Notes: generated by a model from the sequence alone, not told the origin. A DNA stretch of 64,000 nucleotides from Rhabditoides inermis (GCA_963966185.1 CAWZYM010000098.1:7501-71500), one strand, 5' to 3'. Counted from the first letter of the stretch, positions 48,701 through 60,300 are shown. Translations and numbers: made by a program.

Positions 48701-51284
48701 TCTCTCGATGTGTAGAGGAAGGAACGTGGAAGCATCAAAAAACGGAACTGAAAAGAAATGTGTCGCACCTTTTCAGGTATCTCCGCTTCCTGTTACACAG
48801 CCCGTCCGCCTCGCAACGTGTCGCCGCCCTTCACATATCCAACCTCATCGTCTTCCACGACAAGTTGAAAGTGGGCAGCAGTGTGTTTTGTGCTTTGACG
48901 GCGTGCTTTGTGTAGGTGTCTCGTTCGATGGTGGAGGAGCGGCTGGATGTCGACAACGACGACAACTCACTGGGATCGGCGCAGGGTGGAGGAGGAGGAG
49001 GAGGGGTGAGTGCGGGGAGGGGAGAGGAGGAGGAGGAGGAGGAGAACCGCATTCCTTGTGGCTGACCAAGATCGATGGAGAGAGCCTGTGGCAAGAACTG
49101 AGAGATCGATAGTTCTATGCTCGCAATAAGTTGCGCGTGGTGGGGTAGATCAGAGAAAGACTGAGAGTCAGCTTTCGGCAATACTGCGCAAAACCAGAGA
49201 GGCAGACGGTTATGGTACCGTGTTTCGAACTGCAAGCGAGGTAGATCGAAAACTATCGTTCTGGCGCAGGCTATATTATCTTTTAAAAGGACTTCCGTAA
49301 GAGAAGAGTTTGTGTTACTCAATGTAATGCAACAAAAGCTCATGCATTTTATCAATCGAAATAGTAAACAAACCTGCTCTTTCTGCAATAAAAATTAATG
49401 CGAGCAAATGTTGTATGTCGGGAAATTGATTTCGGTATCCGATCGATTATATATAACTTGTTGAACTATTGGAGCAGGTTTGTGTACTATTTCGATTGAT
49501 AAAATGCATGAGCTTTTGTTGCATTACATTGAGTAACACAAACTCTTCTCATACGGAAGTCCTTTTAAAAGATAATGAATGTACTTTTATTGGATTTGAT
49601 ATAAATCTATCTACATTAACATGAACCACAAAACATTTTTTTAAAAGAAATCAGTTCACTCACCTTGTTGAGTCCAAAATTGTATAAAATTTGCAAAAAA
49701 GAGTTTAGGTAATGCTGATGGGAAAATTTACAATTCCAATGTCATTTCTATGTAAAATCATATATTACAAAAGGTTTGCCGCCAGCCGGAACCGAACTCG
49801 AGCCATGTGTCTCAACGGGCGCAATCGCTAACCACAACACTACTGTGCGCAGTGCAGAGCACGCGATCTAAACGATATCAGGGCAATCCACAGGCAGTGC
49901 GGATTGTGCACCTCCTGTCTGCTGGGGGCAGCCGGTGCGCGCCACCCCCCCCCCCCTAGAAAACGTTCCGTACACGGGGGATTGCCTGCCCCTCAGGGGG
50001 CGCGCGCGCGTTTCTCGCTTCCTACAACAGCTAGCGTTACCAAAATCGAAACTTAACCATTTTCTAACATCCTGATAACATATATCAGCATCACATTGTT
50101 CTCGTAAAGATTCTAAGGAACCTTTCGTTCAATCGCATTTTGCCGATTCTAGCGCGCGACTAGGGTTAACACAAACCAACCAGCGCTGCCGCGCTGGTTG
50201 TAATGGATATGCGATATGGTTCTCGGGTTCTTCAATCATGATCATCTGAAACAAAGTTTGAATCGATCAGCTGAATGATCGTGACGATCCCCTCAGGGTT
50301 CGTGCCCGCTGGAGCTGCCCCTGGTGTGTGACCTGTTCGAGCTTCGCGGAGTGCTCAGCGTTTTCCTCATAGAGTGTCTCCGCGGACGGGTGAGTGAGTG
50401 CGCAGCACGCGTCGTGGGTGGTCTTTTCATGGTGGTGATTGGTGGATAGAATATAGATTTATCGATTACTGCTACGTAATTGGCGCCAAAATGGGATAAA
50501 CTCCTCTTTCGCCCACATTTCTTTCTGACATTGTAGTTGAGTGCGGGGAGGCGGGACGCATCGTGGGTGGTCTGGTGATTGATTTATTGATTTGTCAGTC
50601 GGAGCGCGGCGTGGACTGTGAGGCGGAGTCGGCTCGGCTGGTGGCGGCGGCGACGGCGGACCTGCAGTGGTTGCAAGAGGAGGTGGTCATGTTGTGGGAG
50701 GGACTACAGGAGAGCGGAGACGAGGGCGCCATGGAACTGCACCAGATGATGTGCGAGGTAGGGTAGATGCTCTCCCCCCTCTCTCTCTCACTCTTTCTCT
50801 CACTGCCTGATTGCAGACGGGTCTGCGCTGTTGCGAGTACATGGTCTCTGCCCACCACTTCTCGTCCTCTCCCGCCGCCGCCGCCGCCGTCGACTCTGAG
50901 ACGGAGACGACCGACTCGGCGACCTCATCCAGTCAGTCGGACGAGCTCCAGTTTGGCAGCAAGTATCTCGGTGAGTGAGAAAAATGGGTGAGAATAGTCA
51001 ATGTAAATTAAGGTGTAATATGAGTTCACGTTCATTCTTCTATCATTCGCGTTTTTTTACGACTTTTCTATTGCGTGTTATCGATTGTTGTTATTGTTTC
51101 CGGTTCTGTTTTTTTTTATTGATTGCGATTATTGATTGTTTTTCAGCTTCCGCTTGGCAGCTCGTCAAGACAATGTCGTCCCGCCACACGCCGGCCAGGG
51201 TGCTCAGCCACGCACTCTCCACTGTCAGACACATTGTGGACACGGTGAGAGAGAGAGGGAGAGAGAGAGGGAAAGAGAGATAGG

Positions 51285-51316
<32 letters not shown>

Positions 51317-52254
51317 CGCTCCGTTCCAGTGTGGCGCGACTCCCGCGTCGGCCATGTTGGGAGTGATCAGTCTGCGTCGCGCGTGCGTCTGGCTCGCCAT
51401 GCAAGTGTACGATGAAAACGAGCTGCCGGGTAAGGGGCGTGAGAAGGCGTGGTCTAATGTTGCGTCCATCACTACATTTCCCCACTTTTTTCCGTTTTCC
51501 GTGCGTTTTCCGAATGGAAAAAAACTCGGAAAAAAACTCGGAAAACCGTTTTCTGTACCTCATGGTTCCGCGCGCGTTTTCCGGTGTATCGCGGTCACAC
51601 CGCTCACTGGAAAATGGTGGTCGCGGAACAATGCTCTGTGGAAAACACGGTTTGCAACGGCTGTGTTCGATGGCCGGCTGCGTTGCAGGCTCGGTGCTCG
51701 ACCAGATAGTGTGTCTGACTCGGATCGCGTACTCGCACCCGATTCCGACCGGCGGCCGGGAAGGCGTCGATCACGTCGAGACTCTCGCCGCCAACTCGGC
51801 CGCCTATCTCATGGCAAGGGCCGCGTACAAGGTATGTCCTGTCCTGTCCTGTCCTGTCCTGTCCTGTCCTGTTCTGTTCTGTCCTGTCCTGTCCTGTCCT
51901 GTCCTATCTTGTCCTGTCAGCTTGTCAGATTGTCTGTTTGTTTTTTCGAAGTGTGTCAGATATAGTCTAGCTGTGTTTTTTTTCCAGAAGTACGACGTGG
52001 CTTCGGCGTTTGACCACGACTTTGAGGCGCACCCGCTCGCAGTGTTCTTTGCTCGCACCATACCCAGCAAACACGACAAGTTCAGGAGGTAAACGGGAGA
52101 GAGAGAGAGAGAGAGAGATGTCTTGGATGGATAGAAAGAACGAGCCGATATATGTAACAACAACTTTGCAGAGGCGTGTCCAAGGCGCTCTTCAATCAGC
52201 TGGTGACAAGTCCGTTGAACCAGGTAGACACATGAGTCTCTTACCCCTCTCTTG

Positions 52255-52299
<45 letters not shown>

Positions 52300-52590
52300 C
52301 ATCATCCTCTCTTTTCCAGTTAGAGAAGGAGGGCGCGGACATTGACGGCAAGTTGTTCATGCTCGCAGGATTCCTGAACGCTGCCCAGTTCATCTACAAG
52401 ACGGACCCGCGTGGAGGAGGTGAGTGGGCGGGGCTAGAGGGGGCGGGACTTGAGCTGCTGTGTTTCAGCCGATGACATGGAGTTGATGGTGGAGATGTGT
52501 CGTCAGAAGATGGATGAGGTGGATCGATCGGCTAACGAGGGCATCCGAATGGCACTCACTGAGCTCATCGACACTTGCGAGAAGATCTGA
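43911..52590 (+). CDS. NCAPG2: Condensin II complex subunit G2
   Basis: A long HEAT-repeat protein encoded by more than 20 exons. The N-terminus is acidic and lysine-rich (MRATRASSRQASVLSES, DDEDEEMMDVDEEEEEE, KKAKKKPAKKDAKKK). The diagnostic block is NNRVRYSAHIVLFEFFPV, DDCWAIRALAAKQV, SMDSIVAVRLAVYEGL and RNERVREKCFDLLAQLRTH, then RFIRVLDVVDKKDVLNRLEA and SVRKAIVKLLFG; these correspond to the condensin_G2 region of NCAPG2. The protein ends MALTELIDTCEKI. Condensin II, with SMC2, SMC4, NCAPH2 and NCAPD3, shapes mitotic chromosomes. The start lies one base after ACATTTGCTAG. Introns host a palindromic MITE, repeat A, a foldback element, a SINE-like piece and a duplicated donor site array. Confidence 0.87.
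45964..46098 (+). repeat. Tandem repeat that includes a splice donor
   Basis: Units of about 27 bases alternate as 54-base pairs: AACACGGTGAGGGTCCC and GACACGGTGAGGGTCCC. The first unit is the exon end plus donor (NLFNT | GTGAGG) of the condensin gene, so at least four further donor-like sites are copied into the intron. Confidence 0.85.
46983..47149. mobile_element. Palindromic MITE in condensin intron
   Basis: The arms AGGCCCCATTATACTTTCAC and GTGAAAGTATAATGGGGCCT are perfect reverse complements and stay paired through CGTGCAAAAGATGCA and most of the arm. The total is about 167 bases. AAA flanks both ends, a possible 3-base target duplication. No coding capacity. Confidence 0.85.
49108..49275 (+). 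repeat. Dispersed repeat A, abutting a foldback element
   Basis: This full copy ends GGCGCAGGCTAT exactly where the foldback element at 49275 begins, so one inserted at or near the edge of the other. Confidence 0.8.
49275..49576. mobile_element. Foldback element, family 1 (copy 2)
   Basis: Arms 49275-49384 and 49471-49576 are near-perfect reverse complements. The ends ATTATCTTTTAAAAGGACTT and inner words ACAAAAGCTCATGCAT and ACAAACCTGCTC parallel the element at 568-904. The loop is AT-rich with no microsatellite. Confidence 0.85.
49765..49862 (-). ncRNA. tRNA-like SINE candidate in condensin intron
   Basis: The minus strand has an A-box-like GTGTTGTGGTTAGCG and, about 30 bases later, a B-box-like CTCGAGTTCGGTTCCGGC, then GCGGCAAACC. 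Box spacing is right for a tRNA, but a full acceptor stem is not evident. Confidence 0.5.
51839..51915 (+). repeat. TGTCC pentanucleotide run
   Basis: About 14 tandem TGTCC/TGTTC units follow a condensin exon ending ARAAYK and its GTATGTCC donor. Confidence 0.9.
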
Positions 52591-53016
52591 GGGGCGGGCC
52601 TAAAAGAGGCGGGGTCTTGATCTCTACCCGTTTTCATTCCACAATGACATTGTAATTATAGTATTATCGTGTATTTTGCATGTGAAGTTTGATAGTTTTG
52701 TTTGGTTATACTTAAAACTCGATGAGCTTTGAGCAGTCTCACGATAAGTGTGGTCAAATAATGCTTGACGGAACTTTTCATAGATTCACTCAATCATTGT
52801 GGTTGGTCTGTCTTGATAAATGTTTTCATTATATCATATGATGACAAACAAACAAATGTAGTTCACACAGTTTCAAAATGCGCGGTATTCTCAAGATACG
52901 AGCTACGGGCGTGGCAAGTGAGACCATTTGAAGGATTTGGTAGTCGCTTTGGCGATCAGCGAGTAACCTCAGTGATTTGTGAAAGAAGAAGGGAAAGAGA
53001 GAGGAAGGAATAGCGA

Positions 53017-53051
<35 letters not shown>

Positions 53052-53221
53052 GACCACCGTATCTTTGAAGAGAGCATGATCTGCTTGTACGTGTACTACT
53101 TGTCCTCCGAGTCCATTCGGCTGCGGTAAACTCACTTGTGGCGCGTTCATGGACTTAGAACTGCAATTTGTTGGCGATCGATGTAGTGTACGATATTTTC
53201 AGGTCGACGCGATGTCTTGTC

Positions 53222-53257
<36 letters not shown>

Positions 53258-53291
53258 AGGGAGGGAGAGAGAGAGAGAGGGGGGGGGGAGG

Positions 53292-53338
<47 letters not shown>

Positions 53339-53428
53339 GGGCGTACTTACATATGCACACAGTCTGGAGACAAGATTAAAACACCACAACTACTGCGAGA
53401 AGGATTCCATCTCCGCGCCTCTTATCTT
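52591..53428. other. Downstream flank of condensin gene
   Basis: Mostly noncoding, with GA arrays at 53020-53048 and 53223-53335. On the minus strand 53046-53160 stays open as SKSMNAPQVSLPQPNGLGG to HALFKDTVV then stop, after a possible acceptor AACAAATTGCAG. The upstream part matches 3340-3400, so it may be a duplicated gene fragment. I do not recognise it. Confidence 0.3.
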
Positions 53429-54417
53429 GGCAATTAGGAATTCGCACCACCGCACCACCGCACCACCGCACCACTTCACCACCGCACCACCGCACCACTA
53501 CACCACCGCACCACTGCACCATCACACCATCGCACCACATTCTATCGCACCACGCTTTATCGCACCACCGATCGCACCACCACCCATGGGTTTTACAAGT
53601 ATCATTTTTCGCAGTTCCGTTTCAATTTCATGTTTTTTTTCAATTTTCATGTCAATTTCATGTCCGTTTCAATTTCATCTTTCTCGTTCTCAGAAGTAAT
53701 ATAGTTAATGTTGCTTGAAAAAATAATAGTGTCATATCTGATAATCGCTAGACTTCTATTTGCATAGTAAGCTATTTGGTTATGGTGACGTAACGTGTTG
53801 ATTGGTATTCGCATTATCACATTCAGCGTTTACAGACGATTTTTCTTCTTTTTCAAATCTTTGCTATAGGTGTAGGTAGCAGTTGCTGACGTGCGCGGGG
53901 TTTGCTCACAGACACACAGACTGCTACATGTCTCATCTAGCAAGTGATGATTTGATATCTGCATCCATTACTGACATTGACAGAACAGTCTGACAGTTAC
54001 AGGGCAGACTGCTAGATAAGTGATAGTTTGTCTGTCCGAGAAGGGATATAACGAGGGTTCAAAAAAAGGACTCATCTCACCCCTGGGCACTATGCATGCA
54101 AAACACTAGGTTTGCAAATGTATGACTTAAGACTAACTGATGGTGATGTTGTGGTAAACGTATATGTGGCACGAAGCGGCATCCGGCATGACGAAAAAAT
54201 ATACATGAAATACATAATTTTTAGCAAGTGGTGCGATAGCTTTAGTTGTGGTGCGATGGTGCGGTAGTACGATAACATGTGGTGCGATGGTGCGGTGGTA
54301 CGGTTAAATGTGGTGCGATGGTGCGGTGGTGCGATAAAATGTGGTGCGGTGGTGCGGTGGTGCGGTGGTGTAGTGGTGCGGTGGTGTGATGGTGCGTGGT
54401 GCGATTTCCTAATAGCC
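53429..54417. mobile_element. Large foldback element with subterminal minisatellites
   Basis: The outer ends GGCAATTAGGAATTCGCACC and GGTGCGATTTCCTAATAGCC are inverted copies. Inside each end is an array of the same 8-base unit in opposite orientation: GCACCACC units at 53443-53590 and GGTGCGGT units at 54236-54405. TCTTATCT flanks both ends, an apparent 8-base target duplication. The flanks on both sides belong to the CT-rich macrosatellite (ATCTCCGCGCCTCTTATCT). The interior 53600-54235 has no convincing frame. Confidence 0.8.
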
Positions 54418-55546
54418 TCTTATCTCCTTCTCTTTCTCTCCCCTCTTCTCCCCTCCTTCTCTCTCCCTTCTTCTCCCCTCCTTCTCACTCCCCTCTTCTT
54501 CCTTCCTTCTCTCTCCCCTCTTCTTCCCTTCTTCTTTCTCCCCTCTTCTTCCCTCCTTCTCTCTCCCCTCTTCTCCTCTCCTTCACCATCCTCTCTTCTT
54601 CCCTCCTTCTCTCTCCCCTCTTCTTCCCTCCTTCTCTCTCCCCTCTTCTCCCCTCTTTCTCTCTCCTCTTTCTCTCTCTCCCCTTCTCTCTCATCTCCCT
54701 CCACCCACCACCACCATTCTGTCTCGCGCGGTTCATCTCCGCGCCTCTTATCTCCTTCTCTTTCTCTCCCCTCTTCTCCCTTCCTTCTCTCTCCCCTCTT
54801 CTTTCCTCCTTCTCTCTCCCCTCTTCTCCCCTCTTTCTCTCTCCTCTTTCTCTCTCTCCCCTTCTCTCTCTCATCTCCCTCCACCCACCATTCTGTCTCG
54901 CGCGGTTCATCTCCGCGCCTCTTATCTCCTTCTCTTTCTCTCCCCTCTTCTCCCTTCCTTCTCTCTCCCCTCTTCTTTCCTCCTTCTCTCTCCCCTCTTC
55001 TCCCCTCTTTCTCTCTCCTCTTTCTCTCTCTCCCCTTCTCTCTCTCATCTCCCTCCACCCACCATTCTGTCTCGCGCGGTTCATCTCCGCGCCTCTTATC
55101 TCCTTCTCTTTCTCTCCCCTCTTCTCCCCTCCTTCTCTCTCCCTTCTTCTCCCCTCCTTCTCTCTCCCTTCTTCTCCCCTCCTTCTCACTCCCCTCTTCT
55201 TCCTTCCTTCTCTCTCCCCTCTTCTTCCCTTCTTCTCTCTCCCCTCTTCTCCCCTCCTTCTCACTCCCCTCTTCTTCCTTCCTTCTCTCTCCCCTCTTCT
55301 TTCCTTCTTCTCTCTCCCCTCTTCTTCCCTCCTTCTCACTCCCCTCTTCTTCCTTCCTTCTCTCTCCCCTCTTCTTCCCTTCTTCTCTCTCCCCTCTTCT
55401 TCCCTCCTTCTCTCTCCCCTCTTCTTCCCTCCTTCTCTCTCCCCTCTTCTCCCCCCTTTCTCTCTCCTTTTTCTCTCTCTCCCCTTCTCTCTCTCATCTC
55501 CCTCCACCCACCATTCTGTCTCGCGCGGTTCATATCCGCGCCTCTT
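54418..55546. repeat. CT-rich macrosatellite, ~175-base units
   Basis: Units start with the landmark ATTCTGTCTCGCGCGGTTCA at about 54716, 54891, 55067 and 55511, then CCGCGCCTCTT and a long TCTCCCCTCTTCTCCC stretch. Spacings are 175, 176 and 444 bases. Long open frames on both strands here are just products of the CT/GA composition. Confidence 0.9.
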
Positions 55547-55730
55547 CACTCGCGCCTTTCTGCACTCGCGCCTTTCTGCACTCGCGCCTTTCTGCACTCG
55601 CGCCTTTCTGCCACTCGCGCCTTTCTGCCACTCGCGCCTTTCTGCCACTCGCGCCTTTCTGCCACTCGCGCCTTTCTGCCACTCGCGCCTTTCTGCCACT
55701 CGCGCCTTTCTGCCACTCGCGCCTTTCTGC
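55547..55730 (+). repeat. 16/17-base tandem array at LINE 5' end
   Basis: Eleven copies of CACTCGCGCCTTTCTGC-type units; the first four are 16 bases long and the rest 17. It lies about 80 bases upstream of LINE ORF1. One and a half units recur at 63906-63938. A 5' UTR promoter array of the LINE is the likeliest role. Confidence 0.85.
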
Positions 55731-55807
55731 CCGCACAGGGTGCTGATTTTTGTCTAATTTTCGCGCGTATCCATCTTTTTCGCCCCTCTTGTACCATCCT
55801 TCCATGT

Positions 55808-56743
55808 ATGTCGCCTGTGCAGCCTTCCAATAAACGCTCACGCACTGACTCCCCTCTTGTCCTTTCCACGTATCCTACGGACATGTCTTTGGTTTCCCCA
55901 TCTCCGACCCCAGCAATCACCATCCCAATGTCCGACGTGGGTGGCCTGATTACTAGTTTGACCGCGCGTCTCGCTGTTGTGTCCTCTGACCAATCGATTG
56001 ATCCTAGTATCAGAATGGTGCTCGAGACGTGCGCTGTTCTCTTGAATGTTCTGTCCGCCAATGTGTCCGCTCCCACTCGCACTCCCTCTCCTCCTCTCTG
56101 CCCCGAGTCTGTCCAGGATGCCGCGGGCGAGTGTTTGACTCCCAGTAAGCGTGCTAGGTGCGCCGTGATCATCGGACTCGGCGAGAGCCGGGCAGCCAAT
56201 CCACATGACCGCTGGCGGGCAGACAATGACAGGGTGAAAGAGATCTCTCACGCTATCGGAAACGAGTATGGAGTGCTGGACACGTTCAGGATGGGGTCGA
56301 TGGAGAAGGGGAATCCTAGGCTGACCAAGATCGTGTTCTCGTGTAGTGATGCCGCGCGCTCTTTCATCCGCAAGTTCCGAACTGCCAGCAAACCCGAGAA
56401 CCGTCAGATGTTCAAGGGTGTGCGCGTTCGCGAATCTCTCTCTCGCGAACAGCTGGCTGATCTGGCTGCTCTCAACACGGCCTGCAAGCGCAAGCGAGAC
56501 ACCGAGGGTGGCGATTTCATTGTCTATGCCAATCAGATCATTCTGCGCAGCGAGCTGTCGGCAGTGAGGGCTCAGATCAAGTCTGATACCGCTGCGAAGA
56601 AGGGAAAGGGAAAGGAGGTCACTCCTACTCCCGCGCAGTCTCACCCCGACAGTGAGCGGTGCGAATGCCGAACCTCTCGCCACACCCACTGGTCTCGGAA
56701 AGTTCTCGTGGGCGAAGCCGCCTCTGCAGCCGGAGCAGCTTGA
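55808..56743 (+). CDS. LINE ORF1 protein
   Basis: 311 residues. The N-terminus is Ser/Thr/Pro-rich with basic patches (NKRSRTDSP). The middle, CAVIIGLGESRAANPHDRW through IVFSCSDAARSFIRKFR and YANQIILRSELSAVR, looks like an RRM-type nucleic-acid-binding fold found in LINE ORF1 proteins. The tail is lysine-rich (AKKGKGKE) and ends with CECRTSRHTHWSRK, with no complete CCHC knuckle. It binds element RNA by family analogy. Confidence 0.7.
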   Translation: MSPVQPSNKRSRTDSPLVLSTYPTDMSLVSPSPTPAITIPMSDVGGLITSLTARLAVVSSDQSIDPSIRMVLETCAVLLNVLSANVSAPTRTPSPPLCPESVQDAAGECLTPSKRARCAVIIGLGESRAANPHDRWRADNDRVKEISHAIGNEYGVLDTFRMGSMEKGNPRLTKIVFSCSDAARSFIRKFRTASKPENRQMFKGVRVRESLSREQLADLAALNTACKRKRDTEGGDFIVYANQIILRSELSAVRAQIKSDTAAKKGKGKEVTPTPAQSHPDSERCECRTSRHTHWSRKVLVGEAASAAGAA

Positions 56744-57382
56744 TGAGAAAGCTGACGAGGTGATGCCCTCTCCGGAGGAAACCACCGAGGATGAGGCGAG
56801 GCAGCCGACTCCTGGTACCCTGGGAAACTGAGCGCGCGTCGCACATTACTTTCACTCACTGTCTATCTCACTTTTTAATAGCCGCAGTATTGTGATCGAT
56901 ACCAGTTGATAAGGAGGAGGCGCGGACGGCCCCTGCCTGGCGAGAGAGAGTCAGTCTTGTCTGTTCTCTGTGTGTGGAGAGGTGGCTCTGCTGTGTGTGT
57001 GTGATCCAGGTGTGCGTGCGCACCGGTCACTCAAGTTGTTATTCAGTTGACCAATTTTTTTGTTCTAGAATGTTCTATAGCCAATGGGCGCCAAAGAGCA
57101 GAACATTCGAGAACGGTCAAAAATTTTCAACTGAATAACAGCTTTAGCATCCCCTCTGGTCTGTGATACCAGTTGATAAGGAGGAGGCGCGGACGGCCCC
57201 TGCCTGGCGAGAGAGAGTCAGTCTTGTCTGTTCTCTGTGTGTGGAGAGGTGGCTCTGCTGTGTGTGTGATCCAGGTGTGCGTGCGCACCGGTCACTCAGC
57301 ATCCCCTCTGGTCTGTGATACCAGTTGATAAGGAGGAGGCGCGGACCGCCCCTGCCTGCCGCCGTCGACGCACGCGAGCGTA
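56744..57382 (+). repeat. Inter-ORF region of LINE with direct repeats
   Basis: A unit of about 135 bases, running from ATACCAGTTGATAAGGAGG to CACCGGTCACTC, is present at about 56898-57032 and 57166-57298, with a third partial copy (57318 to about 57357) leading into ORF2. A hairpin element (57034-57144) lies between the first two. Confidence 0.85.
57034..57144. mobile_element. Hairpin element nested in the LINE
   Basis: The inverted ends GTTATTCAGTTGA and TCAACTGAATAAC continue inward through AATTTTT and GTTCTAGAATGTTCT / AGAACATTCGAGAAC to a short loop. It interrupts the junction between the direct repeats, so it arrived after the repeat formed. Confidence 0.75.
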
Positions 57383-60300
57383 ATGGAAAAAATGGATGGA
57401 AATGGAGAAGGTCCGGGAACAAGTGCAAGTTGTGCAGTGTGTATGGGTGACTTGGGGGAGAATGTGATTGCATGTGCAACATGCTGGAACAAAACACATG
57501 GGAGGTGTACGGGGATGACGAGGGAAGAAAGAAAGAGGGTTGAGGAGGGAATGACGTCATGGGTGTGTTCTGAGTGTGAACTGCATGGCAGTCACTCAAC
57601 GCTTCCCGACCTCGATGGACTCTTCTTTGACAGTCCACTCACTCGCCCTAAGGGGAAACGAGCTGTGCTGCAGAGTGTCCTGGTAGAGACGGGAGAGAGT
57701 GAGCCCCATTGTGTACGCATGATATCACTGAACATCAACGGATTGAGAGGAAAGATAGACGATCTGAGGAGAGTGGCGGACACGTACAAACCGCATGTTA
57801 TTGGAGTACAAGAGACGAAGTTGGACAATGGGATCGAGAGCAAAGAACTGAAAGTGGCTGGATATGAACTGTTTCGGAAGGACCGGACAGCGGGAGGAGG
57901 GGGAGTGGCACTGTATGTGAACAGTGCGTTGCGACCCTCGTTGGTGAGGGAAGAGACTTCTTTGGAATTGGTGGCTGTGAGGTGCAGGGGAGAGAAAAGG
58001 AGTCAGTTCGTGGTGGCCTCGGTCTACCGTAGCCCGACTAGAGCTATGTCGGCAGCTAAGATTGAGGAGTTTGTGGATGAGCTGGACTCGTGGTTATCTC
58101 AGAGAGATACATCGATGGATGTGATTATCGGAGGAGATATGAATGTGTGTTGGAACAATAGTGAGTCGGCGAACCTCAAGGAGGTGTGCGCTGAACACTC
58201 GATGCAACAAGTCGTTTCACACGTGACACATCGAAACCGATTGATTGATATTATGATGGTGAGCAGGCGAGTGAGGATAGCTGGAGTGAAGCACCTCGCT
58301 CCTGTCGAGAAAGAACATGAACCCATTATGGTTGACACATGCATTCGATGCGAGAATCGAAAGGAGAGGCCAGTGAAGGGCTACGATTTCAAGAAGGCAA
58401 ACTGGACGGGTCTGATAGAGTTTCTTGGAAAAGAAGTGCGATGTGAGTGGATAGAGGATAGGAGTCTGTCGATTGATGACATGTGGAGAAAGTTTGTGGA
58501 TGTGGTTAAAGCGGGTATGCAGAAGTGGATACCGCTCAAAACATTCCGCAGGAGAAGAGGGTGCGAGTGGATGAGCGAGAGTGTCAAGACCTTGCAGCGG
58601 CGGAAAGACGCACTGCACAAGTTGAGCAAGGAAAGGGGAGACAGCGAGGCAAAAGCTGCGTTTAGACATGCTCGAAAACAGCTGGCTAAAGAGACAGCCA
58701 ACGAAAAGAAGAATTTCTTTGATAAGAAATTTGCCTCTGTGGAGAGTCCTACAGATTTCTGGAAGACTATTGAGTGTCTGACAGGAAAAACGAAGGGCAC
58801 GGAAATCCCCGATCTGACTGACTCGAATGGAAAGAAGGCTGTGTCAGATCAGCAGAAGGCAGACATGCTCATGGAGCAGTTTGTCAAGGTTGGAAACACA
58901 ATGGAAAGTGAGATGCCGGAGATTGCATCGGATGCGGAGAGAATTCCTCCCTGCTCGAGAGAGTTTGTGGAGAAGTACATACGAGAGGCATCCGAGCAGA
59001 AGGCGAGTGGAATAGATGGAATAACTGTGCGGTTGTTGAAGAGGTGTGTGAAACCATTGACTGCGCCAATCGTGGCTATGATCAATCGGTGTCTACACGA
59101 GGAGAAGTTCCCTCGGGGATGGAAGGAAGCGGTGATATCACCCATTCAGAAAGTGGAACACCCACAGCACCCAGTCGATTTCCGACCGGTGTCACTGCTT
59201 CCTATTGTGAGCAAGATGGCAGAAGAGTACGTGTTTGGAATGATGGTTGGAGAGGTTGACCGGAAGCTATCTCCGAATCAGTTCGGATTCAGGAAGGGAA
59301 GGAGCACTGTGGATGCGGTACTGAGTTTCCAGTATGGAATGAGCGAGTGCCTGCAGAGTTGTAAGAGGAAGGCTGCTCGGGCTGTTGCAGTGTTTTTCGA
59401 TATTTCGAAAGCATTCGATACGATCCCTCTTGGACATTTGGTAAATGTTCTAAGACATGAATTCAACCTTGCCGATTCGTACCTCAGATTGATGAAAGAT
59501 TATCTGTCTAACAGGAGGATGCGAGTGCGAGTGAACGGGACTCTGAGTGAAGAGAAGGAGGTTGTAAGTGGAGTTCCGCAGGGAAGTATCCTAGGACCAC
59601 TTCTATTCAATTGTTATGTGAATCGTGTGGGGTCGATACAATTGAATGAAGGGGCGCGCATTGTTCAATACGCCGACGATACGGTGTATGTCTCTCGGTA
59701 TCTTACCGATAGAGACAAGGAGAATGCACAAGAAGATGTGGAGAAACTGAGTGGGCTCTTCTCAGAGATGGGAATGAAGCTGAATGCGGGAAAGTGCAAG
59801 GTGATTCGAATGGGAGTGTATGAGAAGGAACCAGATTTCGAGGTAAATCTGCACATTGGTGGAACAGAGCTCGAGTGCACTAGCCAGTACAAGTATCTCG
59901 GAGTGGCAATTGATCCTCTGATGAACTTCAGTGGTCACGTGGCTGAGAGAGTGACGAAGGCTCGCCAAGCCATTGGTGCTTTGGTGCGAACTATGAGGAA
60001 GTGGGCTCCTCGAAGCGCCTTCGAGAAAGTGTACAAGGCGTGTATTGAGCCAGGACTGCTATATGCAGAAGAAGGATGGTTTCCTGCAAACGAGACGGAC
60101 AGGGCAAGACTCGAAAGAGTGAATGTGCATGCAGCGAGGCTGGTGCAGAATGATTTCACGTCATCGGATGACCGAGTGCTAGAGAAGGCCAAGTGGAATA
60201 CGGTAAAGAAGACCGTGAGCGAGAGAAGGAGGGTGCTCATGTGGAATTATGTGCACGGAGTGAGAGCCCCTCCAGATGGAATGCTGGTCCTGGTGTCGGA

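Noticed and set aside
54277..55757. Open frames of 400-490 residues on both strands
   Set aside because: They are translations of CT/GA macrosatellite (runs of Ser, Leu, Pro or Arg, Glu, Gly). No start context, domain or splice structure supports them.
55838..56785. 315-residue minus-strand frame opposite LINE ORF1
   Set aside because: Mirror of ORF1 with no domain; ORF1 plus ORF2 on the plus strand form a coherent element.
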